From Plectrocnemia conspersa (taxonomy: Eukaryota; Arthropoda; Insecta; Trichoptera; Polycentropodidae), in the NCBI GenBank assembly GCA_009617715.1, contig VTFK01000507.1, positions 124,001 through 188,000 on the forward strand: a stretch of 64,000 nt of DNA, in the 5' to 3' direction. The position numbers and the translations under genes are program-made. The notes below the pieces were generated by a model that was not told where the DNA came from, made no database searches, and saw only the letters and a program-made list of their open reading frames with translations. Below are positions 35,841-48,020 of the stretch, one piece after another. Within the stretch, counting starts at the first letter, position 1. Each line of letters begins with the position of its first letter.

Positions 35841-38075
35841 ATGTTTGCTCGTCTAATTTTTGATTTATTTGCGCTATCAATAATGTACATTTTATTGTTA
35901 ACATGTATCGTCAGCATCTATTTATTTACATATTTCTGTTACAGGTGTTTTGAGTCCCTCTATTGGAACTGTGTGGAGAAGCGTTTCCTTTTCGATGAGT
36001 CGATAGCCAGATACGGCGATGAAGAGTGGGAGAAGAAGTGCTACACAAACTACAATGGCAACTTCGACAATGTGGAGCCCATCACTCACCAACCGACCAA
36101 TAACAACCATCTGCCATTGGATTCAAACCGAGCTGTGTTGACAGAGCTGCCAATTCTAGCTCCAGATATATATAAGGTTTGATTATTTACATTTCACTTT
36201 TGCATTTATTCTGAGCAGTATGTTTATTTGAAGAAGTTTATGTGTTGACATTTGTAATTAAAAGTATGTTATAAAAAAAATATCTCTGCACTTTTCTCTT
36301 GAATAGTACCGGCAATCATTTCTGTTTCTTTGCCTTTCATAAGTCTTGAGTGTATTAAAAGAAGCAATATAGGTTCTAAAACACTACTACGTGGCATACC
36401 AACTCAAAACTGAAATGAATGTGTCAATTTTTGTTCAATCAAACACAATTAATGACTTGTGTTTCATCCAGAAATATTGCCAATCAATCATTTTTGTCTT
36501 ATATGTGAACATTAGAAATTAACCCCCAAGGTTAGTAAAGGCATTGAACATACTATATATTATTGTGGCAAATTGACATATATTCATGGAGATTTGCTTA
36601 TTTGCTTTTACCGGCTATAATATTAAATTTGGCTTACCTTCGCTGTATGACAGGAATTAACTTAAAAGGTAAATGCTTTTCTCATTATTAATTTCATGTC
36701 GCAATACCAGTAGGTTATGTTATTAAATCTCAAGATTAAAACAATCACGAGATTCTCTTCACATGTTAAAGTATAATATATTATAGACGCACATATTATT
36801 ATCAGTAAATAATGATCATTTCTTTACAATGCAGGAGATAAAGTAAATCTTTATGCTTTATCATGTCACTCTAGATATATTTATTATTACTTAGATAAGA
36901 GCAAAAATAATCTATAGAGCAAGCAGCAATTTATATTATTTATAAACACCACAAATATTTGTTTTGGTTGAGACTAAATATTTTATTATTAAATTTTCAG
37001 GTGTTCTCAAAGTCAATGATATTCAAAGATGATGAAGAAGTTCAAAAGTACAACAAAAACGAAGAGAAGATACATAGCAAGATAACTTACAACGGGCACA
37101 TCGGAAAGATCGAACAGTTAAAAAAAAGTTGTGGAAGAAAAAGAATCAGAAGAAGACGAGAATGAAGAACACAAGTATTCAGATTTTGAGATCATGTTCC
37201 AGGATGAATTGTATAAAGATCACATGGATCATGCGATTTTCAAGATTGAAGAGGAGGAGGAAGAGGACAGTGGTTCGGCAAAATCACCAGACGCAGGCAT
37301 CATGATGAAATCGGCGATAGAATCTGAAGATACAATTACACCTACAGTTTCAATATCGAGTGCGATAGATAAACCTATTGAAAAACCATTTGAGATGAGC
37401 AAACATTTGATTAGAGCCGAAAGTTCTAAGAGTATATGTAGAGCCAATAGTTTAAGAGCATCACCGGTTATTAAAAGTCTTCCAAGAACGGATAGTGCGG
37501 CGAGTTTCACGAGGGTTAATTCAAAACAAGATTTGTTAAAGAGAGTTGATAGTATGAAGGCACTAGAGAATAAGAATTTTAAGAATGTTTTAGCAAGAGT
37601 GCCTCAGAAGAGCGCTTCATTCTTGTGCATACCCGATTTGTTGCAAGAGCAAGAGAACAAAGATAAAAAAGAAGGTACATTAAAAACGATTTCTTCATCG
37701 GTCGATTTAAGAAGAACAGAAGAGCATTCTCAGATAAGCAGGATGCCGGATACTCCTATGATTATCGGTGGCAAGTTTCCTAAGTTCTTTGCGGAAACGC
37801 CTGTTATAGGAGAATATAAAGCAGAAATCAACTCACTGACTCCTAAAGTATTGTTCCAAGAGTCTGATTATAGCATGCCAAGATATTACGGAAGAGCAAA
37901 AACGATTGCAACAATCAACTTGGAAGATCTAGCCAGCAATAGTAAATCGTTACCCGACTTGCACGAAGCTAGCGGTGATAAAGTCAGCAAGAGACTGAGC
38001 AAATTGGGCAGCAAATTAAAGCCATTGATTATAAAGAAGCATGACGATTCGACAAAGCACCACCCGCAGATATAG
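35841..38075 (+). CDS. Unrecognised membrane-anchored protein with acidic, Ser-rich tail
   Basis: Two exons: 35841-36176 (donor AAG|GTTTGA) and 37001-38075 (acceptor AAATTTTCAG), joined in phase 0. From ATG 35841 the N-terminus is a hydrophobic segment (about residues 9-34) followed by CYRCFESLYWNCVEKRFLF and an acidic juxtamembrane part (RYGDEEWEKK). The second exon codes VFSKSMIFKDDEEVQKYN, a Glu-rich stretch, then five R-x-[NDE]-S motifs (RAES, RANS, RTDS, RVNS, RVDS) and a basic C-terminus (KLGSKLKPLIIKK). One A too many in the A8 run at 37120-37127 breaks the frame; without it the protein is about 469 residues. A CAG acceptor at 35944 lies inside the first frame, so the hydrophobic part might instead be intron and the real N-terminus come from upstream. 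The gene is tail-to-tail with the PDZ gene. No family is recognised. Confidence 0.72.
36330..36420 (-). pseudogene. Reverse transcriptase fragment inside the intron
   Basis: The minus strand reads VGMPRSSVLEPILLLLIH, a decayed VGVPQGSVLGPLLFLLYINDL motif of LINE reverse transcriptases. It sits in the 36177-37000 intron. Confidence 0.5.
37120..37127 (+). other. A8 run where the reading frame breaks
   Basis: Before the run the frame reads IGKIEQLKK; after it that frame turns Arg-rich and stops at 37163-37165. The other frame continues VVEEKESEEDENEEHKYSDF. Removing one A unites them. This is the same kind and direction of error as at 4164-4170. Confidence 0.8.
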
Positions 38076-38787
38076 TTTTACTTTTTGAATTATGGTAGTC
38101 AAAAATAGGCACCTAACCTAATTTATATTATATTTATGAATACAGTATTATTAATTTATTATAAAGATATTAAATGATTGACATGTTCCTGAGAGTATTA
38201 TAAATTGCTAATGTATTATATTTTAATGATATTGATTACAATGTACAAAAATAATTTGCCACAAAGATAAGATATTATATATTACAAAAATAACTACTCA
38301 ACAATTTTTTATACAAAATGACCCAAATGTTTTGTTTTTATATCTAGTTTTTTTATAGCATGTGATATTAGGGGATGGACCAAAAGTCACTTTACTATTT
38401 AAAAATTAAATTAAAATTAAAGGTCTATATTGATTTTACATTTATTTTAAATTATAGAAATAGAAGCTTAAGAAATATATAATTATCAAATTACTGATGG
38501 TATAGCCTGTAAAGATAATTAAATTTTATTTTGTCACTTTTTGATCAAAGAATTTCTACTTCAAAACTAGCGATATTGCAATTGACTTGATTCGGCGTTT
38601 CTAGGAGCAAGGATTTCCTACAAAGTGAAAGCCATACTCATCTGGGAAATGCTTATAGTTCATTTCCTTGATCTCACGATCAAGGGAGTGCACTTGTCTA
38701 TACCGAAGGAAGTACAGAATGTAGATTCTATGATAAAATACTACCGGAGCCGTGAGGCTCCAGAAGTATTTTTTTGATATATTTTAC
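38076..38787 (+). other. Probable 3' UTR of the membrane-anchored gene
   Basis: AT-rich, no frame. The end of the transcript cannot be set; AATAAA words occur at about 39222, 39237 and further downstream. Confidence 0.35.
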
Positions 38788-39006
38788 CACTAACACTCCA
38801 GTGATTCATTAGTGAGTCGCTTGTTAATTCACTCTACATGTCAGTGTTCCATCAGTGAGTCGCACTGCTTTCTCAAAGAAAATAAATAATATTGTACTAG
38901 TGACATTTGTCGGAGTTTTACCAAGTTTTGTTTATAAAAAAAATAAGAAAGATATATACTTAATCAAAGGCGATTCACTAATAAGTCACTGGAGTATAAG
39001 TAGTTA
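38788..39006. mobile_element. MITE with about 30-bp terminal inverted repeats
   Basis: CACTCCAGTGATTCATTAGT near the left end is inverted at the right end as ACTAATAAGTCACTGGAGT (38977-38996). A partial third copy of the terminus (CAGTGTTCCATCAGTGAGTCG) lies inside at about 38840-38860. Confidence 0.65.
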
Positions 39007-42000
39007 AAATAGTGCTTCGCAATTCTGCTCGATCTCTTTTTTGACTTGAAGAGCAAAATTTGTGGATAAATTATTGAGCGATAAGAGACAGGTTTTGCAC
39101 GTATTTATGAAGTGTTATAGAAACGGGTGTTTTATAAACACTTAACTAATATATTATTTGTCATGTATACATTAAATATATTTCCTTATTATGTTTAATA
39201 TCATGTATAGATTAAGTAAATAAAATAATTGAAATAAATAAAGTAATTTGATATTTAAATAGGTAAGTGACATTTGGTCCATGTCATTAGTTTTTCTCTA
39301 ACAAGTATAGTTCTTGTGTTAATAGCCAATTTAATCATTTTTACAAGTAGGGTGCGAATAAATATACATTCTTAACGAAAAATAACGGAAGCTAATTAAA
39401 TATTTGTAGAAAAAAATGTTAAGAATTGTATCTTAGCGTTATAATATACAAAACTACACGTTACAAGTAGCCGTAAAAAATATTAAAATGACTATAAAAA
39501 TTAATCTACATATGCTAGAAAAAACTGATTAAGACGATAGATTATTGCTACAATAAGAAAAACGATAATTTTGCAAAAAATTCTGAGCACTTTTGGAATG
39601 ATTTTTATACTAAGAATTTCACTTTTTCTACTTTAAAAATCGATAATTAAAACCTGAAGCGTAAAATTTTTTTTATCGATTAAATATGTATTATTATATA
39701 TTACATTCTTTACTGTAATTGTAATGTATTAAATTATAGAAATAAAATTAAAAGTGATTTTTCTACGTATCGTTAATCCAAAAGTTAAAAAATACTCAAT
39801 TAAGTTACTGTATACTTGTGGCACTCTGTACAGTGTAATATTTTGGACTGAAATTGCGGTCAATATATATTTCACAATATGATGAATTAATTTATTATTC
39901 TAAAATAAAAGTCTTGAAATAATTGGAATTAAAATATTTTTATTTTCATTATAACAACTTATGTGGCAAAAAACACTGTCTGTATTTTTATTTTATCAAA
40001 CTATAACTGTACATAAAACTGTGTGAATAATAAAACAGTCATCGCTACAAAGTGTCTGTTTTTTAAATTAATAATTTTGGTACTTGTTTATGATTATAGT
40101 TAAACAATGGCGATTAATATACGGTATGTAATCAAATATATAATGCGACTATATAATCAGTAAGGGTGAAACAACTATGACGTGAATGAAGGCTAAATTT
40201 TACTATAAATAAATATATTTTCATTACGCTAATAATATTAATATTTTATATATATATAAATTTAACTTTAAACATTTACATCTAGGTAAAAACTTTTTGA
40301 AAACTAGATAAAAATTAGATTTTGCTAAACCCGTTTAGATTGTTTTTCGTCTCATTGCGCTTCTCTTTTTCTTTACCAATAAGCAAAGTCAATCAATGAT
40401 AATAACGAATAATTTTAATTGACCGATTGTGTGTATTGGACATTTTTGTATACGGACGCAAGTATTTTTATCCGAATCAATGAGAGAGACACGGTTTCGT
40501 TTTAGCTATTCGTCTATATTTTTCTCTGATAGTATATTTTTTAGTAACGTCGCCATATAATTAATAAAATATCCATATATATTTTAGAATTTCACAATTC
40601 ACCTCGATCATATTATATATGAATATATAAAAGGTGTGAGCAAACAATGATAGAAATTAAACGTTTAGAAAACTTCTATATATTCAATAAAATATCAAGA
40701 CGTTCATATCTTTAATCACAATTGCGAATACATGTTTTATATTTATACGAGATGGCGCACTTAATTTTTTTTATTGTTATATATTATTAATAATATAAAG
40801 AACATATAGATAGGAACTGATATTTTAAAATTATATAAGAAATGGATGTAATATAAAATATAAAAGGAAACTTCAATTGGCTCGGCAGGTTTTGGTAGTG
40901 AGAAATTTATGAAATAAAACTAAAAGTTACATAATGGTTTAAGAATATTTTTTAAATTTTCTCATGATAATATTTGAAGAAAATGCTATAAGGCAAGAAT
41001 TTGTAACGATTTGACATGACCCGCGGTAGGAATTGTATTATTTATTCCTGAAAATTGTAAGTCAAAGAATGCACTTGGGTTAAATACTAATGTAAAGGTT
41101 ATTTCAAGATAAATTAAAACTCAATACAAATCTGATACATAAAGTTAACTTTAAGTGCGCCACTTCATATGCATTTAAATCATGTATGTTTACATATTTT
41201 TAGATAATTCGACATTAAGTTTATAAATACATATAGTTTTATTATCAACACCAAAGTTACAAGATAGTTACAAAGCAATTACAATTAAACAATTCCTTTT
41301 TTGTTTATTCAACTGGTTTATGATCTATTAAAGTTAAACACTAGACATTTTGGCTTAGTGAGTTTAAAAAAAATCTTTAGTTACTTTAGAAGGATCACAA
41401 TTTTGGCACATTCTTGTGATATAATTTACATACACACATTCTACGCATTCGTGCATATTTTACTAATGATTCGAATCAAATTCATTCTTTATATACAGTA
41501 TTATATAGGTTAGGATAAATTGAAGCTTGAAAATATGTTTTTATCACATTAGAACACCGAAAATATACTAAATAACGCTGGGATCGATAAAATCATAAAA
41601 TTACAAACGTCTTGTGTTGTATATTTTATATATATCTATGTACAATTTTTTCATAGGTCCCGTAACCTACATTATGTATAATTTCAACACATATAATCAC
41701 AAACAATTGTTAGTTTTACATTACATGTTTACACTTTTACAATAATCACATCAAACGTTCAAATGAAATGGCAAAGTAAAAGACAATACAAGCCCCGATT
41801 AATGTACAATACATGTTACATACAAACCGATAAAAATCATCACATCGAACAACATCAAAATGTGTTTAAGGTATTTTTCATATATATATATATATCATAA
41901 TTATGTAACCGAGTAAGTTGTATACATATGTGTGTATATAATATATTTATATATTTTTCATATGTTGAATCGAATTCATGCAAATCTCTTTCATATATAT

Positions 42001-42100
42001 GTGTATATATTTAGCTTAGCTTATGTAAAATTATCTAATATAATTATATTAATTCATCATTTTCTCTTTTTTAAATATTAATTTAATAAATACATCAGTA
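39007..42100. other. AT-rich region between convergent genes
   Basis: No gene is supported. Scattered AATAAA words (+ strand) and TTTATT at about 41302 (minus-strand AATAAA) could end the two convergent transcripts. A short (TA)n tract lies at about 41880-41896. Confidence 0.4.
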
Positions 42101-42142
42101 ATGTCTGGCACAATGATTGAATTGCTTTGGGGTTTGCTACGC

Positions 42143-45100
42143 TTATCGAACCAGTTTGTGTCGGGCCACTTTTATGGTGACTTTGGCCTGAGCACATTTG
42201 AGAGCAGCTGCAGCTTCTTCGGACGTGGCATCTTTCAACGGTTGGCCACTGACTGACAAAATAATGTCACCGCGTTGTAGCCTGCCATCTACTTCAGCTA
42301 TTCCACCGTGCACCTAATGATCAGATAAAATTAAATATTAATGTCATACAAAACTTAAAAGGATACTTAATACTATCCAGAAACACTAAACGAGCTTTAG
42401 TATGTCTTTGTGTGCATCTGTAGCTTAAAATAGTTGACGCACACCAATTGGAGCAGCGTAATAATATTTAGAATGGTAATGCACGTCTGTTACTCCTGCA
42501 AGTGTACGAGTGGACTTGGAAAGGAGAAGTTTTAAAACAGATCCTTTTCGAACTGGCTATTTTAGCAGTTAAATGCATGATTTAAGTTATGGATCAGCAC
42601 ATCATATGAAGTTTTGAAACTACACAAAAGCTAGATGGGTGCCACACATGCTAGCTTTGGAATAAAAAATAAAATAATATATTAAAATATAATTATTATG
42701 ACTTAACAATGGTCGAGAACATAAATTTAATTAATAAAAAAAAAATAGTACAGTGACAGCGTATTAAGAAGCTGGGTAGTTACTCTCATAAGCGAGTTCA
42801 CAATTATGGATATCTTTGTAGAAACTGGCATGAATAGTTAGCTTTTACATGTTGCTCAAATATCTTTAGGAACTCAAGAGCTGTAGAAAGTTTTACATTG
42901 CTTTGCAATGTAAAACTTTCTACGGGAACCGGGGCTGGATTAGACACTAGCATTTATCAGAAGTGTTGAGGTCAGTTATCCCTTGCTCCAGATGATCAGA
43001 TTTTTAGATTTTGTAATGGTTTTTAATCTTTAATTTTGTTTTTGAAATACTTGCAAAAAATTGATAAAATGGCGTTTTTATATATACAATAATTTTTTAA
43101 CTCTTTATGAAAGATTTGTATCTATAGTTTCAGTTTTAAATATAAAGTTTTGCTTATTATTTGGGACCCTCAGAGTAATATCACTAATATCCATGGAATT
43201 CCACTTTAAAAAGACCTTATTGTAAGCACACCTTAAAACATACTTATGTAGATATATAAATATTTATAGCTAAAGAAAAAAAGGTCAATTCAAAAATTTT
43301 GTTCAAAGGCCACCCCCGAAATATTTTTGAGGAGAAGAAATTGCTGTGGGGGCGCAAAAAAGGTCTTTCAGGAAATTTTTGTTCAAGGAGGACATTTTTG
43401 AGAAGGACAATTCTGCTCAAAGGAGGACGTTTGGCCACCCCAGATTAACGAGCTGTAATTATGAAGCATTACATGTTTGGGAGAAACACTGCTACTGTTG
43501 GTACGGCATGTAGATATATTTTCAAGTTTTGATCAGTAGACTTTTGATGTAATGCACCAAGCTATTAGATATTAGGCATAAATATGTCTCTTAATATGTT
43601 TATTAATAAATATCATCTTGATATGTCTGTCTCTAAAGCTTTTAAATATTTGAGTTATAAACAGAGCTGTGGAGTCGTTTAAAATTTTACCGACTCCGGC
43701 TCCGATTTTATCAATTTATTTTTGCCAGTATATAATTGATAGCAATAAAAATAATGTCAATGATTTACAAATTATAAAAAAAATTAAAGGATTTTAAAAA
43801 ATCATTAAGCAAAAAAGGTCACATTTACCTAATTCACCTTTATTGACTAATTAACTAATTTATTATGTAAAAAAAAAAAAAAAAATATTTATAAAAGAAA
43901 ACTTATTTCACTTACTAAATCAGAAATGAATACACCAGGCGGTGGTTTTTTAGCCATCACCGCTAGTCCGAGACCTTTGCCAGGCTTTTTCATCAGATCC
44001 ACTTCAAATTCGTTAAACGTTACCGTCTCTGGCCTCAAAACTGTCATCTTCATCTGAAATGGATTCAAAAGGCAATGGCGTTATTAAAATACAATAATAC
44101 AAATACACATCAATTATAAATGGCAATACCTTTGGAATGGTTTGTTTGATTAAAGATAAGGCCTTTTCGTGTTTCATTTCACGTGCGATTTTGACCCCGT
44201 TGCAATCTAAAATTTGATCTCCAGGTTGTAAGCGACCATCTTTAGCAGCTTTTCCGTCTGGGTACACTTCAAGAAGCACGACTCCACCCTGTAATTCAAT
44301 TTAATCGTCGTTTAAAAAAATACAACCATATCTATATATATTATTACACATATTGTTTTTCGACCATCGTGACGCATTGGGGTAACCTGTTTTAAAATTT
44401 AAATAAATAAATAAATAAAATATAATTTTTACATTAAAATATAATTTATATATATAAAAAGTTTGTTCTTTTGTTTATTTTTCTCAGTCGAATTCGTAAA
44501 TGAAGCACTCTAGTAGCATGAAATTTTCACAGCATATTATGTTGCTAATTTCTAGTGCAACGCAATTATATTTTAAATATTATATAGGTAGCTACAGATT
44601 AAATAACAAGCTTTTCAAACACATCTGATTTTAATATTTTTTTTGGAAGATAATTTAAATAATAAGTCAAGTACTAAGACAAGCGTTTTCTGACGAGTAT
44701 TTGAATAATTATTAAAAAAAAGTTTTTCGATTCGAGAGATGATGACAGTTGTAGCATGCTCTTTTTAATTAATTGACAATATAACGTACGAAGTAAAAGT
44801 AACTAAATATCCAGTTAAATTAATAATTTATAGAATTAATGAAAATTAACACAGCACAAACTAATCTCTAAGGTTGTTGTCCCTATTATGCTGATAAGGA
44901 ATATAGATTCATTAAAACTGAAATGAAACACGATTAGTTGTAAAAGCATTGAATACATATGTATGTGATTAAGGCAATGATTCTGTATTATAGGTAAAAA
45001 CTCTATTAAATATATAAATTCCATAAGGCGAATCTATGAACTTGCTCAACAGTAGAGCTTAGTTTGTTTTAATTCAGTAGTGGTTTTAGTATTATCTTAA

Positions 45101-48020
45101 CAAATTTACATTTTTTTATGATTAAATGTAAGAAAAAACAGTTGTTATTAATAATATTGTATATTTACAGGTAATAGAGTATCTTGTCCTCCGACGACGT
45201 TGATTCCGAGTGGTTTTCCATCAGTGGTTATATCAATTTGACTTTCTCTTCCCGGTATGATTGGAGCTGTTGCAGGATCTGGAGGTGGTTCACCTGGAAC
45301 ATTAACAGACATATTATATAAAAAAATAATTATTAATAACTCATTAGTTAATTAATATTAACATTTTGCCGGTGACGCCAGTGAAAGTTTGCCAGCCGGT
45401 GTATTAGGCCTAGATATATGAGCTGGTCCTTTGAGGTTGGTGGAGTCCGACTTAGCTGGAGTGGTCGATCCTGGTTTGAGAGACGTTGCAGAAGTTGGTC
45501 TCGCTGGCGTGCCCGGTGGAAGAGGTTCTTCGAGCACTACCGATGCCCCGCTTTCGTCTTTCTTGTTCGGATTGCACACCATCAAAACGACTACCCCTTC
45601 TGTCTTTTTAAGCATGGAAGCGGCCTAAAATTATACAATGTATTGTTAATATGATTTAGAAGTTCATAATATTCTATGATGATTAAATAGGCTTACGGTA
45701 TCATAGTTGGATCCTAAGAGGGAATCTTTATTAACAGCTAGTATCATATCACCGATGGCAAGGCCGGCCTGAAAATATAAATTTAATTTATAAATATAAC
45801 AAATAATTAAAGTATTACAACTTTCATTAAAATTATAGTGAAAGTGAACCTTTTTTATAAAAACTACTATAAAAATATATTTTTCACAAAATTATGTATA
45901 TTATTATAATTTTTCCAGTTATTATAAAGTGAAAAAAGTTTGAGCGCGCAGCTGCTCGTGCACCGCCTGTTGCACCTTTTCATCAGACCTAAACCTCTTT
46001 TCTCCAATCACAAAAAAAATATACTACAACTTAGAAATTCGTGATTTTATTGCAGGTCAAATATTCTTGAGAAAATCTACGTATGTCTTACTGACAACCG
46101 TGTTCACCATGTGTATATAGTTCATTAAAGTTACCTCTCGTTTATTACAAAAGATCAGTATAATATTTTGCGGATTTTTTATAGTTTTATTGAAATATTG
46201 GTTTATTGAAGATTTCATCACCAGTAACAACTTTCCTGTTTCTGCCTGACAGGCATCAATATGTCATTATTTTAATTCTTAAGTCGGTATATGTGGCACC
46301 CACCTAACTTTGGTAGATCTGCATATTTATCTCTATAAGTGAGGCTTTTCATATACTGTAATTCGGCGAGTTTCTTTCAGTGCCTACAACTGATTGTAAA
46401 AAAATGCTCGTTACCGAGCGTTCCCACTGCGACGGCGCCGGTACTATTTTATTGCTTTTGACGTGAATTTTTGACTTCAAAATCTTGTTACCTTATTTAC
46501 AATGTTGTAAGTGCAGCGGTTATTTTAAGGTACTGATTTTCCTTTATGTTCAAATCTGATCTGTACTACTACCCATTCAGGGCCGGCTGGGGTTCTTGCG
46601 GGACCTCGGATAAATATTATGTACAGGGTCCGTTTGGTTATGTTATGTATGAAGAGACACAATCTCGGATAAAATCCCTAAATCCCGACATATAAGCTAG
46701 TTCTTCACCCATCGATCACCATTTAAACTACTTGTATCACTACTGAAAAATTAACAATTTAGTAGAGCAGTGTTCTAAATGTTTATATCGCACTTTTAAG
46801 ATTTCCATTTGAATTACCTACGTAATTTTATAAATAGTAATATTTCTGTCATTAATTTTTTGCTAATATGTAAAGGTTATTTTATGATATTTTCATTTAT
46901 TTTACACTTTAAAATAATTAATAAAGGTGTTACTAAATATAAGCATTTGTTCCTTAAATAATAAAATTCAAACTCTTCACTTTTATATTTATGGCCAAAA
47001 TTTGACCATAAATATAATAAATACGTAAGTATACATTTTTAGTCTTCTTCGGCTGTTTTTTTATTAGAGTCAACAAATATACCTTTGTAATTACTGCTAA
47101 TTTAACATAATCGTTCTAATTAGTTGAGCGTGATGCGCGCGCTTACGGCCAACGTGCATCAGTCACGGGTCTTAACGCCTTTTTTAACGACCATGTATGC
47201 ATTTTACATTAGGCTATGAAGCCATTAAGTGTAAATTATAATCACCTGTTCAGCTGCGCTTCCCTCTTGGATGTCGGATATAAAGATTCCCTGCCCAACT
47301 TCTGCATGCCGACCTTCTATTATCATAATCCCGAGGCTCTGGGAACCCTGAAAAATATACCAACGTTCAATTATATATTAGGATGAGTACTATGTTATTG
47401 CGCGAGTTTACGGCGCTGCGTTAAAATGCTTTAAATTTACGTGCATACGAGGCATTTTGCTTTAAATTTTCGTGCGCATGAATCGTCCGTAGGTTACGAG
47501 CAACCGGCAATTAAACAAAGCGGCACATGCACGAGTTTATTTAAACTCCTACATTTAAACGAAAGCATAAATGCCAACATTTATTCTTTCAAGTAATCCC
47601 CAAAAGAACTAGGGGGGAAATGTATATCTTAATACTTGACCCAATTTATTAAACGGTTCATAGTCATCCACTTTTAATCACAAAATGGGGTCGAAGTTTA
47701 TTGTGACCCATTAAATTATATGTATTATATAAAACCCTCCCCCCACTTTGACCCCAATAATCTAATTAAATGATACCGATGTCCATCAAAAATTTAATAC
47801 AATGTGGATGAAACGGATGCAATTATAATTAAATTGCTTCACTCTATATATCGGAGGAAGGCGCGCCTTGTTAATTTATTTGGACATGCCCGTACGTTTG
47901 AGTGTTATGTTCGAATTTAAAAAAATACACACTTCTATGTATATATGGAATTGTATAATTTACCTTTTTGATGGTGACGCTCTTAACGTTCTTGTACGAA
48001 GCATACCGATTTTCGTCAGT
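42143..48020 (-). CDS. C-terminal three PDZ domains of a Patj/INADL/MPDZ-type scaffold
   Basis: Eight exons, 5' to 3': 48020-47964, 47347-47246, 45768-45697, 45624-45363, 45293-45169, 44288-44130, 44053-43916 and 42313-42143; all GT-AG and in phase, 361 residues, stop TAA at 42143-42145. The first PDZ runs from KSVTIKKGSQSLGIMI to VVVLMVCNPNK. A Pro/Ser/Thr-rich linker and the motif DPATAPIIPG follow, the latter very close to the MPDZ/INADL linker. The second PDZ runs PLGINVVGGQDTLL to KMKMTVLRPE and includes KDGRLQPGDQIL. The third has KKPGKGLGLAVM, PPGVFISDL and DGRLQRGDIILSV and ends close to the C-terminus (KVARHKLVR). From memory of the family, these correspond to MPDZ PDZ9-PDZ11. Such proteins assemble the apical Crumbs-Pals1-Patj complex. 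The N-terminal part (L27 and earlier PDZ domains) is not seen; it lies upstream of 48020, beyond the window or skipped by an alternative start. Confidence 0.92.
42883..42923. repeat. Perfect 19-bp hairpin in the last PDZ-gene intron
   Basis: GTAGAAAGTTTTACATTGC, a TTT loop, then its exact reverse complement. No mismatches. Pairing does not extend further, so it is short for a miRNA precursor. Confidence 0.9.
43270..43440 (+). repeat. Family F repeat in PDZ-gene intron
   Basis: Contains GAAATTTTTGTTCAAGGAGG and CTCAAAGGAGGACGTTTGGCC, homologous to 34630-34760 and 63120-63240. Confidence 0.6.
44690..44960 (+). repeat. Dispersed repeat, family G
   Basis: GAGAGATGATGACAGTTGTA, ATTAATTGACAATATAACG, AAACTGAAATGAAA and AAAGCATTGAATAC correspond in order to a second copy at about 50680-50880 (GAGAGCGAGATGCTAGTTAT and onwards). 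It lies between PDZ exons. Confidence 0.55.
46420..46625. repeat. Foldback half copy and hAT-like terminus
   Basis: 46420-46490 matches the foldback arm (TATTTTATTGCTTTTGACGT). At 46578 begins CAGGGCCGGCTGGGGTTCTT, a CAGGGCCGG start common at ends of non-autonomous hAT elements. The opposite terminus was not found. Confidence 0.4.
47400..47475 (+). repeat. Short direct duplication in intron
   Basis: ATGCTTTAAATTTACGTGCA (47430-47449) recurs as TTGCTTTAAATTTTCGTGCG (about 47457-47476). CG words are frequent here compared with the flanks. Confidence 0.55.

Noticed and set aside
42883..42923. miRNA precursor
   Set aside because: Arms are only 19 bp with a 3-nt loop, below the length of a processed precursor.
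43668..43712. GACTCCGGCTCCG tract as a coding repeat
   Set aside because: Resembles a common invertebrate simple repeat and lies in an intron without an open frame.
45418..45654. Plus-strand open frames opposite the PDZ linker exon
   Set aside because: Antisense shadows of the Pro/Ser-rich linker coded on the minus strand.
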